A stretch of DNA of 22,490 bases from Desulfurococcales archaeon (GCA_015521095.1 WAOU01000029.1:1-22490); one strand, 5' to 3'. Positions 1-7,649 are shown, counted from the stretch's first letter. Translations and numbers: made by a program. Notes: generated by a model not told the origin, from the sequence alone.

Positions 1-66
1 CCCGCGCCCCCCGTGTGGGGGAACGGGTCTCAAGCCCGTCCCCTTGGTCCGCTCGGGCACCCCGGC
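1..66 (-). tRNA. tRNA-Ser(UGA), 3' end cut by window edge
   Basis: On the minus strand the gene starts at 66 with the acceptor half GCCGGGG, then TG and a D-arm. The anticodon arm is ACGGG, loop CTTGAGA, CCCGT, which gives anticodon UGA (serine). A long GC-rich variable arm (CCCCC/GGGGGG type) follows, as expected for a class II tRNA-Ser. The T-arm has just begun (GCGGG) when the window ends, so the 3' end is missing. No intron is seen in the visible part. Confidence 0.93.
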
Positions 67-101
67 ACTCCCGAGCCAACAAATAATGTTTCCTAGGAGG
101 G

Positions 102-108
102 TTATTTA
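102..108 (-). promoter_or_regulatory. TATA box of tRNA-Ser
   Basis: Read on the minus strand this is CTAAATAA-like. It is centred about 39 bases upstream of the tRNA 5' end and about 25 bases past the uspA stop. The same spacing is seen for the other two tRNAs in the window. Confidence 0.5.
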
Positions 109-129
109 GGTATCACGATAGGTGTCCGG

Positions 130-561
130 CTAGATAACCACTAATACGTCTGTGTGTGTTCTCTCAAGTACTTTTTTGGTCACACTTCCGATAAACAGTC
201 TCTCTAGCCGGCTTAATCCTCTTCTACCGACAACAATAAGATCAACGTCTTCCTGAGAAGCGATCTCAGCAATTTGATCACCTGGATCTCCTATAGCAAC
301 AATTGTTTGTGCCTCGATCCCATAATCAGAAGCGATCGTTTCCTTAAGTTTCGATAGAGCCTTCTCCGCAGCTTCCTTTAAAGGACGCGTGTCGACTACC
401 TCCGGTACCAGTAGCTCTCCTAGAAGAACAGTTGGAGGCGGGACTATAGATACAAGCAAGAGGCTCGATCCCATACTTTTAGCGATTTCGGCTGCCCTTC
501 GAGCAGCCTTGAGAGAAGCTTCAGAGCCATCGATTCCTACAAGAATTTTCTTGTATACCAT
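130..561 (-). CDS. Universal stress protein, UspA family
   Basis: A 143-residue single-domain USP, the normal length. The N-terminal strand ILVGIDGSEAS carries the conserved Asp (D11). The C-terminal ATP-binding motif G-2x-G-9x-G-S is intact (G112, G115, G125, S126), so it should belong to the ATP-binding USP class. These are small cytosolic dimers linked to stress survival whose exact role is usually unknown. I chose the ATG at 561 because the protein then begins MVYKKILVGID as family members do; a GTG at 570 would add three residues. A TATA-like GTATATAAA lies about 50 bases upstream. The gene is monocistronic or shares a transcript only with the tRNA-Ser behind it. Confidence 0.93.
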   Translation of the reverse strand: MVYKKILVGIDGSEASLKAARRAAEIAKSMGSSLLLVSIVPPPTVLLGELLVPEVVDTRPLKEAAEKALSKLKETIASDYGIEAQTIVAIGDPGDQIAEIASQEDVDLIVVGRRGLSRLERLFIGSVTKKVLERTHTDVLVVI

Positions 562-613
562 ATCTATCACGCTCCAGTAGCTGGATATCTAAATTATTAT
601 TGTTAGTCTAAAT

Positions 614-622
614 GTATATAAA
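614..622 (-). promoter_or_regulatory. Probable TATA box of the uspA gene
   Basis: GTATATAAA on the plus strand reads TTTATATAC on the minus strand. It lies about 55 bases from the ATG, which predicts a leader of about 25-30 bases. The remaining sequence between here and the sRNA at 797 shows no convincing gene. Confidence 0.5.
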
Positions 623-796
623 ATGGCCCCGATGAGGAACGCCACGCAAATGACCTCTTCAACGAATTGGAATGAATTAGGCCTGTGTTACCGAGGGCGC
701 CGGAATAGATTCTGTTAATTCTCTTTCTAATAGAGTGGCCACTTGCTGGATGGGGTCAAACAATATAGCTTACCGCTTTACAATATGTTGATAATT

Positions 797-858
797 GTGG
801 GATGATGATATCGAGGTAAACCGAATCGCTGTGTGGACGTTATCCCCGTCTGACCCAT
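797..858 (+). ncRNA. C/D box sRNA, double guide for 23S rRNA 2'-O-methylation
   Basis: The sequence shows a full archaeal C/D layout: box C ATGATGA (802-808), a 12-nt guide (809-820), box D' CCGA (821-824), a 6-nt spacer, box C' GTGTGGA (831-837, degenerate), a 12-nt guide (838-849) and box D CTGA (850-853). TGGG (798-801) and CCCA (854-857) can close a terminal stem. The D guide is complementary over 10 nt to CGGGGAUAAC of 23S rRNA (E. coli about 2443-2452). Counting five nucleotides from box D gives G2446. The D' guide is complementary over at least 8 nt to ACCUCGAU (about 2497-2504), giving C2498. Both sites are in the peptidyl-transferase loop. The rRNA sequence and numbering are from memory. 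Archaeal C/D sRNAs work with L7Ae, Nop5 and fibrillarin. The RNA ends 21 nt before the next start codon, so it may be processed from, or overlap, that mRNA leader. Confidence 0.85.
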
Positions 859-879
859 CCAAGATACGGTGAATGAGAA

Positions 880-1401
880 ATGAAGTGCAAGGACACCGTT
901 ACCATAGTACTATATGTGCCTCTGGAAAAGAGCCTGCCACTAGTAGTCCAAGAAATAAAAAACTGTAGAGGACGCATACTAAGCTTAAACGAAGAAAACA
1001 GAAGAATAGTGTTTACTACAACTAGGAAAAGTTTGGCTAGTACTATATGTAGGAGGCTAATAGAAGAACTAGGAACAGCAAGAATAGAACTATCCATAAA
1101 GTGTAAGTTATTAGATCGCCGTAAAGCGAAAAAGTTGATTGATATTCTGAAAGAACTAGGATTCAGGAAATACACGGGCACCTGCGGAAACCATTACTTT
1201 GTCGGGATTCTCTGCTCTAGGATAGTAGTGATCGAAATAGAGTTCAAGAAGACGAGGCTACGGTTAAAACCTGGAAAACATACCGTTGGGAAAAGGATTA
1301 TTAGTCCTCCTCTTCCCTCACAGTTAGAATTAGACCTAGACGATTTAGACAAAGCCTACGAGGAATGCTTGAGAGAACTCGCAGAATTACCTAAAAGGTG
1401 A
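880..1401 (+). CDS. Hypothetical protein, 173 aa
   Basis: I do not recognise this family. The protein is basic, soluble and alpha/beta-looking. It has no membrane segment and no known catalytic motif. It contains several scattered cysteines, a central basic stretch (LLDRRKAKKLIDILKELGF) and an acidic C-terminal helix. The start at 880 is supported by GGTGA at 868-872, seven bases upstream; an ATG at 873 is out of frame. Its stop codon TGA (1399-1401) overlaps the GGTGA that serves the next gene, so the two are probably translated together. The C/D sRNA lies just upstream, within the likely leader. Confidence 0.8.
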   Translation: MKCKDTVTIVLYVPLEKSLPLVVQEIKNCRGRILSLNEENRRIVFTTTRKSLASTICRRLIEELGTARIELSIKCKLLDRRKAKKLIDILKELGFRKYTGTCGNHYFVGILCSRIVVIEIEFKKTRLRLKPGKHTVGKRIISPPLPSQLELDLDDLDKAYEECLRELAELPKR

Positions 1402-1407
1402 TGACAG

Positions 1408-2727
1408 ATGATGACGCCTGCTGATTTCTTGATACGGATGCTGATAGCGCTTCTAGGAGGAATGTTGATAGGATTAGAGAGGGAAAGAGCACAGGCTAGC
1501 TCTATCGCTAGAGAGAAAGGAAGCATCCCTGGGCTAAGGAGCTTTGGTTTGCTGAGCCTGTTCGGTGGCCTTATAGGTTATCTCTCGGTGGCCCAGGGAG
1601 ACCAGAGACTCGACGTATCACTTGTTGCAGTAAGTTATCTAGCCTTATCGGCGCTCGTTATTCTCTATGCTTACTCTAGAATGGTTAAGAGAGGAGTATC
1701 AGGAATAACAACTTACATTGTCATGTTTACAACATTTGTCATAGGGTTCCTCTCTGGAATAGGCCTTGTACTAGAATCGGCTGCGTCGAGCGTGATAGTA
1801 ACTCTGGTCCTAGCACTCAAGAATCCAGCAGAGAAAATAGCAATGACACTTAACTATGACGAGCTACTAGCAATGCTAGAAGTAGCTGCATTAGCACTAG
1901 TGTTCGGGCCCTTAATACAGTCATATGCTGAGCAGAGCGGTCTAAGTATTGTCTTTAAGATCTACTTGTTCTTCACGATTATATTGATGATATCTTTTGC
2001 AAGCTATATGACGGCCAAGGCCTGGGGAGCAAAGGGATTATTTTATGCTGCACTTCTCGGATCCCTTGTTAATAGCGAGGCGACGGCTAGTAGCACGGCG
2101 CTCGTTGTATCACGGATAGGTAACCTAGTTGATAGAAAACGATTATTGGGAAGCTTGATCCCTCTGATAATAGCTACCGCACAAGCGAAGCTCGCTATTC
2201 TCGGTATAATCGGAACCTATCTATTTGCTGACATAATATATGGAGATGTCGTATTAGCAGGGCTCCTAATAATCCTCGTGGCAGTAGTTATAGGCTACAT
2301 ATCAGCGGCAAAAACCTCGACATATACCTATACCCTGCAACAGGTAGAGATCCAGAGCCCACTCTCATGGAGTACAGCTCTCAAAGGTGCGGTAGCATAT
2401 GGAGTACTGACTGGCCTGTTCCTTATACTCCCGAAGACAAGCATAGGAAGCTGGTATGGGATGCCCCTACTCCTTTCATTCATAGGCGGACTCGTTAATG
2501 CAACAGCGGTAATCCTCTCCATAGGTACAAGTGTAGCATCTCTTACCCATTGTCAAATCATTTCGTCAATTCTACTTACAATAAGCGCAGCCTCGATAAA
2601 CAAAATCCTCTATATAAACACGACACGTCTTTCAAGAGAAGAATTCAAGACAATAGTAGCGTGGAGCGTAATAATGTCACTTGTCCCAGTAATCATCTTA
2701 TTAGCAGTGGCATCAAACTGTTTCTAG
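1408..2727 (+). CDS. MgtC/DUF4010-type integral membrane protein
   Basis: A 439-residue polytopic membrane protein with roughly 11-12 hydrophobic segments. The N-terminus (LIRMLIALLGGMLIGLERER, then IPGLRSFGLLSLFGGLIGYL) matches the MgtC/SapB signature. The C-terminal two thirds match the DUF4010 domain commonly fused to it, including the polar NSEATASSTA segment near residue 225. MgtC-type proteins are linked to magnesium limitation and ATPase regulation in bacteria. The archaeal fusion form is not functionally established, so transport is only a guess. The start follows GGTGA, which overlaps the upstream stop codon. It forms a two-gene operon with the hypothetical gene before it. Confidence 0.85.
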   Translation: MMTPADFLIRMLIALLGGMLIGLERERAQASSIAREKGSIPGLRSFGLLSLFGGLIGYLSVAQGDQRLDVSLVAVSYLALSALVILYAYSRMVKRGVSGITTYIVMFTTFVIGFLSGIGLVLESAASSVIVTLVLALKNPAEKIAMTLNYDELLAMLEVAALALVFGPLIQSYAEQSGLSIVFKIYLFFTIILMISFASYMTAKAWGAKGLFYAALLGSLVNSEATASSTALVVSRIGNLVDRKRLLGSLIPLIIATAQAKLAILGIIGTYLFADIIYGDVVLAGLLIILVAVVIGYISAAKTSTYTYTLQQVEIQSPLSWSTALKGAVAYGVLTGLFLILPKTSIGSWYGMPLLLSFIGGLVNATAVILSIGTSVASLTHCQIISSILLTISAASINKILYINTTRLSREEFKTIVAWSVIMSLVPVIILLAVASNCF

Positions 2728-2794
2728 CCACCACACACTTTTCAGCAACGTCAGTCTACCTGATCACTCTACAAGTCAATCAGAAGTACCTTGG

Positions 2795-2879
2795 TGCGGG
2801 GGGTGGGATTTGAACCCACGCAGGCCTACGCCATCGGGTCCTAAGCCCGACCCCTTTGACCAGGCTCGGGCACCCCCGC
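2795..2879 (-). tRNA. tRNA-Leu(UAG), CCA encoded
   Basis: Minus-strand gene with acceptor GCGGGGG/CCCCCGC, anticodon arm TCGGG, loop CTTAGGA, CCCGA (anticodon UAG), a long variable arm as in class II tRNA-Leu, and T-arm GTGGG TTCAAAT CCCAC. The discriminator is A at 2795, and CCA is encoded at 2792-2794. There is no intron. The gene lies directly behind the DUF2258-like gene on the same strand and has its own TATA box. Confidence 0.97.
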
Positions 2880-2910
2880 ACCGTCCTCTTGAAAAATTGA
2901 TATGTAGTGT

Positions 2911-2919
2911 CTTATTAGG
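2911..2919 (-). promoter_or_regulatory. TATA box of tRNA-Leu
   Basis: CCTAATAAG on the minus strand, centred about 36 bases upstream of the tRNA 5' end. It lies immediately beyond the stop codon of the upstream co-directional gene. Confidence 0.5.
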
Positions 2920-2920
2920 A

Positions 2921-3598
2921 TTACGATTCCTCTTCTTCGTCCTCTAGGCTTACGAGTGCTAATATCTCACGATAAATTCTCTCGGCAATTCTCTTCTCTA
3001 CGTCCTCGGCGTCAGATAATAGCGAAGACAGGTTGTCTTCTAGGTAAGAATCTATATCACCGCTCACTTCAACGATTTTCTTTTTAATAACCTTTGGGGC
3101 TGGCACTAGCACAGATGCTCTCACTATTGCCTGACCATTTATAGGTGTTATCATTATTGCACCTGCGTCTTGATCCTGATAGACAAGCTTGAATACTATG
3201 TCTCCGGTGTCAGTTTCTCCGAGTTTCTCTAGTTGGTAACTTGGCTCTTCTTCTAGAACCTCTTCTGCCCTAGATACTACTGACTTAAGTTTAGATTCAA
3301 CTTCTTCATCTGGCACTCTCTTCCATACTTGGACTGTTAACGTGTCCAGTAGCCATTTTATCTCTCCATCTCCTATCTCGTAGTCTACACTTATCCTGAC
3401 GACGTCTCCCTTATCCACTTGTAGATTAGTCACTAGAATCTCGAAAAGAAGCCTGTTGAGCTCGCCAGCTGCCTGTGCAACTTTTTTCGCGTCTATTTCA
3501 CCGTTCTTTATTTTGTCTTTAAGCTGTGCGAAAAGGACCCTCCGAACCTTATCCGCATAGCCTCCTGCTATAACGAGCCCGCTCCTCAATGTAGGCAT
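2921..3598 (-). CDS. DUF2258-like conserved crenarchaeal protein
   Basis: A 225-residue soluble protein. The N-terminal block SGLVIAGGYADKVRRVLFAQ and the following AAGELNRLLFEILV and DKGDVVRISVDYEI segments match what I recall of DUF2258 (PF10015), a family of unknown function found mainly in Crenarchaeota; this assignment is from memory. The C-terminal part is charged and probably helical, ending in a very acidic tail (EDEEEES), a feature of nucleic-acid- or chromatin-associated proteins but not proof of that. The start is supported by a TATA-like element about 28 bases upstream, which implies a very short leader. No other gene shares its transcript except possibly the tRNA-Leu behind it. 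Confidence 0.8.
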   Translation of the reverse strand: MPTLRSGLVIAGGYADKVRRVLFAQLKDKIKNGEIDAKKVAQAAGELNRLLFEILVTNLQVDKGDVVRISVDYEIGDGEIKWLLDTLTVQVWKRVPDEEVESKLKSVVSRAEEVLEEEPSYQLEKLGETDTGDIVFKLVYQDQDAGAIMITPINGQAIVRASVLVPAPKVIKKKIVEVSGDIDSYLEDNLSSLLSDAEDVEKRIAERIYREILALVSLEDEEEES

Positions 3599-3621
3599 GG
3601 TTCTCGCCTCTTTTATCCCAC

Positions 3622-3630
3622 ATTTATAAT
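3622..3630 (-). promoter_or_regulatory. Probable TATA box of the DUF2258-like gene
   Basis: ATTATAAAT on the minus strand, centred 28 bases from the ATG, which would give an almost leaderless mRNA. Confidence 0.45.
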
Positions 3631-3724
3631 AATATATTGTTTCAATAAATGATAAAAGAATATACTCAAGAAAACACTTACTCGGCTAACATCAAATTAT
3701 AATCCTACAGAGATACATTGGACA

Positions 3725-3807
3725 AGTTGAGAGCCGACTCAGACTAATAATGACGGGTATGAGGAGCCGACCACCGTAAGACCCTGGCGCAATAGTGGCC
3801 AGGGGAT
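3725..3807. ncRNA. Candidate structured RNA, strand undecided
   Basis: A GC-rich island in an otherwise AT-rich intergenic region. It holds a perfect 7-bp hairpin, CCCTGGC (3782-3788) and GCCAGGG (3798-3804) with a 9-nt loop. A second imperfect hairpin runs from 3753 to 3777 (ACGG with CCGT), and GAGCCGAC occurs twice (3731-3738 and 3765-3772). GAGCCGAC is complementary to GUCGGCUC of the 23S peptidyl-transferase loop, but eight bases could match by chance. No clear C/D or H/ACA layout was found. On the minus strand, TATA-like CATAAATTA copies sit about 25 bases before the hairpin, behind a co-directional stop codon, as for the tRNAs here. Confidence 0.3.
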
Positions 3808-3816
3808 GACAAGCGA

Positions 3817-3838
3817 TAATTTATGAATAATTTATGAA
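3817..3838. repeat. Tandem 11-bp repeat, two copies
   Basis: TAATTTATGAA occurs twice in perfect head-to-tail order, seven bases beyond the stop of the neighbouring minus-strand gene. Read on the minus strand each copy contains a TATA-like CATAAATTA. Confidence 0.7.
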
Positions 3839-3844
3839 AGTATT

Positions 3845-4369
3845 TTACTTGAGATAACTATAGTCGATAGGCTCCTCCTCTTCCACAGAGTAGCTTCCCG
3901 TATTTTCTAAGTGCCATATTATCTCGACTACTTCGTCAAGGGCCCCGTTAACGAAGAGGATTCCGACTCCATGATTCTCTATAACATTGCCTAGATAGAG
4001 ATAGGCTGTCTTTGAGAGATTACCTTTTTTCGAATAGAATAAGAGCAGGGGCTTTTTTCCCAACTCCTTTATTTTTTCTAGGTAAGGGATAAGCTCCGTA
4101 ATAATCCTGTAAGATTCTCTCCCTGTGAGTAGATAGCCAGGGCTAAGCACAACGATATAGGCGATGAATTTCGAGCCACGGACTATGACTACGGGTGGTA
4201 AATCGTTATCGAAGTCAGCTTTGTTTGCGTCAAACCCTTTAAGCTGCTCAAGCAGTTTCAGGGCTTCTTCCCTCGCAGCATCCACGTTGAGAACGATTCT
4301 GGGATCATTTATTCCTTCCTTCATGATCTTGTCTATTAGTGTTTCCTCTGCCAGCGAGATCATCGTCAT
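3845..4369 (-). CDS. Hypothetical protein, 174 aa
   Basis: I do not recognise this protein. It is a compact alpha/beta protein with alternating hydrophobic strands (PPVVIVRGSKFIAYIVVL, KPLLLFYSKKG, GVGILFVNGALDEVVEIIW) and helices. The tail is acidic (EEEEPIDYSYLK), and there is no signal peptide or membrane segment. The beta-rich core might suggest a Rossmann- or nuclease-like fold, but no catalytic motif stands out. I chose the ATG at 4369; a second ATG two codons later is equally possible. It is transcribed away from the cell-surface gene at 4489. Confidence 0.75.
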   Translation of the reverse strand: MTMISLAEETLIDKIMKEGINDPRIVLNVDAAREEALKLLEQLKGFDANKADFDNDLPPVVIVRGSKFIAYIVVLSPGYLLTGRESYRIITELIPYLEKIKELGKKPLLLFYSKKGNLSKTAYLYLGNVIENHGVGILFVNGALDEVVEIIWHLENTGSYSVEEEEPIDYSYLK

Positions 4370-4488
4370 TTCCCATCAACTTGGTTTCTCTGCTTACCTC
4401 TAATATTCTGGATACTAGGCTAGCTTATTTTTACTATACATGTAGACTGTTATCTTATCGAGAGGGATTACTATTGGAGCAGAGAAGA

Positions 4489-5775
4489 ATGCTACTGACC
4501 ACGGTTACTCTAATAGTTTTGATGCTAAGTATGATAATTACACCATTAATAAATGTCTCTGCCGCAGAAGACACTATCTCTGTTAACCTCGTTTATAATG
4601 GGCGCGTCTTCCTCGAAGAACAGGTGTGCTGTCGTGGTATCCCAATATATATAGCTAGCATAGGAGACAAAGTAGGCGTAATAGTGTATTATAGTGGAAA
4701 CCACACTAGCATTCTATATATAGTTGATAAAGCTTCCACCGATATGATCGATAAACGAACATTTGACGAAAGCAGTCCTCTCTGCATGGAGAAAATCTCG
4801 AACACCCTTCTAGACATTGTCTTCTACAGGGGCTCATCTATAGAAGAATACATATATGACCTTGCAGAATCCCGGCTGATCCCCGGGTTTAGGTATCCAG
4901 CACCTTCTGGCTCGGTGATAAACGGCTGTACAATAAGCAATGGAAATTACATGATATATGGCTCTAAGATAGACCCAGTCAATGGTTATCAAAATCTACT
5001 ACTAGTACTGGGATCTACTGGTAATAAAATAAGCGAGCTGGTCTGGGGATCAGCGGGAGACGAGGCGATCCTAGATGCGAAAGCCTCAACAGATACAGTA
5101 TATGTACTATCACTTAACGCCACAAGTGGAGATAATCTTACATTATACTCAATTGACAACCTCCATGGATCTCCTAGACTACTTACAACCATAATAGGTT
5201 TCAAGCCTATAGGGATTGACACCGACAACAATGGCACAGTCATTATACTGGGAAGAACAGCGAAGAACACTCCAGGATTCATAATATATAACACAAGCGG
5301 TCAAAGACTAGTAGAGATCAACCAGACAAGTATAGTTTTCTTAAACTCCGTGTTCATAGACAAGGATCTCTTGCTCGTAGCAGGATACATGTACAACCAG
5401 ACAACTCAGGTAACCGATGGAGTATTATTACCAGAACCCATTTCGTTGATCTCGACATATACGAATGTAACCCCTATACTTGTAACAGGAAAAGACAACG
5501 TCTCCATAACCTCGCTCACCGCCGATCAGAGCACCCTAATAGTTGGAGGTCTACAAGGATACGTACCCTTCATAGCATTTTACAATATCGTGATACAAGA
5601 ACAACCAACAGAAACAACCACCACAAATAGCAATACCACTGGGTTACCCGAGCAAAACAAAGTAGAACAAATCATAGCCGCATCACTATTACTAGGACTG
5701 ATCGGAATCATAACCCTAACATACATCCTAAAGAAAAGAAACTCTCCAAAACAAACTAGGAGAGGATTAACCTAG
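4489..5775 (+). CDS. Membrane-anchored extracellular protein, probable beta-propeller
   Basis: A 428-residue protein with an N-terminal signal peptide (hydrophobic residues 3-25, then AAEDTIS). The ectodomain has repeated short beta-strand blocks of the form xVxVLSL...LTLYSID and GTVIILGR...GFIIYN, suggesting a beta-propeller. A Thr/Asn-rich stalk (near 380) follows, then one C-terminal transmembrane helix ending in KKRNSPKQTRRG. N-glycosylation sequons (NHT, NLT, NGT, NTS, NQT, NVT, NTT) are frequent. I chose the ATG at 4489 because GGAG sits nine bases upstream and the signal peptide starts there. A longer in-frame extension to 4339 would put residues lacking signal-peptide character in front. 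A TTG at 4474 is an alternative. It is followed after 92 bases by the pilin-like gene, with which it may form a surface complex. Confidence 0.8.
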   Translation: MLLTTVTLIVLMLSMIITPLINVSAAEDTISVNLVYNGRVFLEEQVCCRGIPIYIASIGDKVGVIVYYSGNHTSILYIVDKASTDMIDKRTFDESSPLCMEKISNTLLDIVFYRGSSIEEYIYDLAESRLIPGFRYPAPSGSVINGCTISNGNYMIYGSKIDPVNGYQNLLLVLGSTGNKISELVWGSAGDEAILDAKASTDTVYVLSLNATSGDNLTLYSIDNLHGSPRLLTTIIGFKPIGIDTDNNGTVIILGRTAKNTPGFIIYNTSGQRLVEINQTSIVFLNSVFIDKDLLLVAGYMYNQTTQVTDGVLLPEPISLISTYTNVTPILVTGKDNVSITSLTADQSTLIVGGLQGYVPFIAFYNIVIQEQPTETTTTNSNTTGLPEQNKVEQIIAASLLLGLIGIITLTYILKKRNSPKQTRRGLT

Positions 5776-5867
5776 TAAAATGTCGTTTTCCTAAATAGCA
5801 GTAATTATATCCAGCATGCCCCCTCCCCCACCCAACCAGAAAATACCTAAGACATACGGGGCATAGG

Positions 5868-7649
5868 ATGAGAAAAGGACTAAGCGAATTACTAGGAGCC
5901 ATGATAATAACGATAATCGCATTATCACTTGTAGCCACATACACACATTTAATAAATACAGCCAACAAAAAGCTTATTGAACAAATAGAACAGAAAGAGC
6001 GAAGACTAGAAGTTCTCGGAGCATCAATAATAATTCGAGCGTATCCATCCGATACGGGAAAATTAAACATAACAATAATCTCGCAAATAGCTCTTTCACC
6101 ACAATACATAATCATATTGGATAAAACAAGTGGAGCAACGAGAATAATCGAGACACGAAACCTATCAATAACACCCGGCCAGCAAGCCATAATTACTATA
6201 AACTATAACTATACGTGTCAGCCGATAAAAATCATGATAATAGATGAGTCCGGAGCAGTCATATCTAGAGACTATACATATCTGGACTGTATAGATTCGC
6301 TGGCAACAACTACTCAATACTATGACCCAATAACAAAAACACTATCAAGAATTATAACATACACAGGACAATCAACCAGCACAATACTCGTAAACCAACC
6401 ACTCGATATAAGTCTCTCGCTAGTCACTCCAGGATTCTCTATAACGAATTCGTCAATGACATTTGATGTATATCGAGAAAACGCATACCTTGGTAGAATA
6501 ACCATAGGGCAAGAGATACAAGTTATAGATGTAAACGGGACAACAGCATATATCGGAGCAATGACATACAAAGATCTATCATTACTCTATATAAGGCTAG
6601 GCTCAAACCATACAATAACACGCTTCCTAGGAGAACTAAACGCGTCGATGAACCTAAAAGCAGTCTACTCCGGAGTAAGCTTCCGACCATATGGAGGACT
6701 ACAAGACACCACACTACTAATACCATACACATCCCAAGTCAATGGCTCTATATACTACAAGTTCACAAGAAAAATAGTCTCAGGATCACTCACATACACC
6801 TACATATACATAAACAACAACGCCTCTATTACATTCATCGCCGACAATATACTCCTACTGGCATACGCGAGCCAAGATAAACCGCTGGGAGGACAAATAG
6901 ATCTCAACATAGGAATAAGAGAGATAACAGGAATAGATCCTCCACTACAGACAACATACTTAGGAAGAATAAACGGTCAAACAATAATAAAAACAGTCAT
7001 TACAAAACCATTCCCAGAGGATCCTCCAACTAAAGCATATACAGGTCTCATCGAAAAATTCCAGAAGATCAACCTAAGCCTTGAAGCAAAAACCAACAAC
7101 ACTCTAAGAGGCAGATGGAACCTAGCCGTAAAGAACCAAGTCGCATTAACCACAAGCACTCCAATCGACCTATACTTAACATTATCCATACCGCCGCAAC
7201 TCTATCTAAATACATCATATTATCTCGAGACGACAACCAACTCTTCGTTAAACACATATACAATAGAAATTATTGGAACAACGAAACCACAGCAACTCCC
7301 ACTACCATGGAGTATACCAATAACCATAATCGTAGATAATGAGAATCAAAATATAACCCTAACAATAACAAGAGAACCCTCAAACATCTACATAACAAAC
7401 ACAACGCCGACCCCTAAAGCCACAGTCTTCCCGCTGGACACAATCGAAGCCTACACAATACATGCTATTAAGCTAAATCTAACAACTCTTCAATATCCTA
7501 TAACAATGCTATACAATGGAACAACCATATACACGAAGAATACCCAGACAACAGTACAAGAACTACAAGCAACTCTCCAATCAAACACCGCAATAATATA
7601 TACAGGAGAAGAATCAAGGGCACCCATAATAATACTAATAAACGGATAA
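5868..7649 (+). CDS. Large surface protein with class III (pilin/archaellin) signal peptide
   Basis: A 593-residue protein whose N-terminus MRKG|LSELLGAMIITIIALS has the features of an archaeal type IV pilin or archaellin precursor. It has a short basic leader ending in Lys-Gly, then a hydrophobic helix (residues 5-30) that would pack in a filament core after cleavage by PibD/FlaK. A charged helix (31-48) and about 540 residues of beta-rich, Thr/Asn/Ile-rich ectodomain follow, with roughly 18 N-glycosylation sequons. There is no second membrane helix. Archaellins and pilins are usually 130-300 residues, so this one is very large. It could be a giant pilin, a capping or adhesion subunit, or a monomeric surface protein using the pilin pathway, as sugar-binding proteins do in Sulfolobus. 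No pilus ATPase gene adjoins it. The Shine-Dalgarno motif is weak. Confidence 0.8.
   Translation: MRKGLSELLGAMIITIIALSLVATYTHLINTANKKLIEQIEQKERRLEVLGASIIIRAYPSDTGKLNITIISQIALSPQYIIILDKTSGATRIIETRNLSITPGQQAIITINYNYTCQPIKIMIIDESGAVISRDYTYLDCIDSLATTTQYYDPITKTLSRIITYTGQSTSTILVNQPLDISLSLVTPGFSITNSSMTFDVYRENAYLGRITIGQEIQVIDVNGTTAYIGAMTYKDLSLLYIRLGSNHTITRFLGELNASMNLKAVYSGVSFRPYGGLQDTTLLIPYTSQVNGSIYYKFTRKIVSGSLTYTYIYINNNASITFIADNILLLAYASQDKPLGGQIDLNIGIREITGIDPPLQTTYLGRINGQTIIKTVITKPFPEDPPTKAYTGLIEKFQKINLSLEAKTNNTLRGRWNLAVKNQVALTTSTPIDLYLTLSIPPQLYLNTSYYLETTTNSSLNTYTIEIIGTTKPQQLPLPWSIPITIIVDNENQNITLTITREPSNIYITNTTPTPKATVFPLDTIEAYTIHAIKLNLTTLQYPITMLYNGTTIYTKNTQTTVQELQATLQSNTAIIYTGEESRAPIIILING

Noticed and set aside
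1397..1424. GTGATGA and ATGATGA followed by CTGA, resembling C/D sRNA boxes
   Set aside because: The spacing is wrong (3 and 6 nt instead of about 12) and the motifs are explained by overlapping Shine-Dalgarno, stop and start codons.
4339..4488. N-terminal extension of the propeller-like surface protein back to 4339
   Set aside because: The extension has no Shine-Dalgarno, overlaps the divergent gene's start and would bury the signal peptide. The ATG at 4489 has a good GGAG and begins the signal peptide.
4989..5294. Antisense reading frames of 60-150 codons across the window, for example opposite the surface genes and archaellum genes
   Set aside because: They lie opposite well-supported genes, lack ribosome-binding sites and domain patterns, and arise from codon bias of the true frame.
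5818..5837. C-rich tract before the pilin-like gene as a G-quadruplex
   Set aside because: It has only three tracts of three or more C residues and a final pair, so the standard four-tract pattern is not met.
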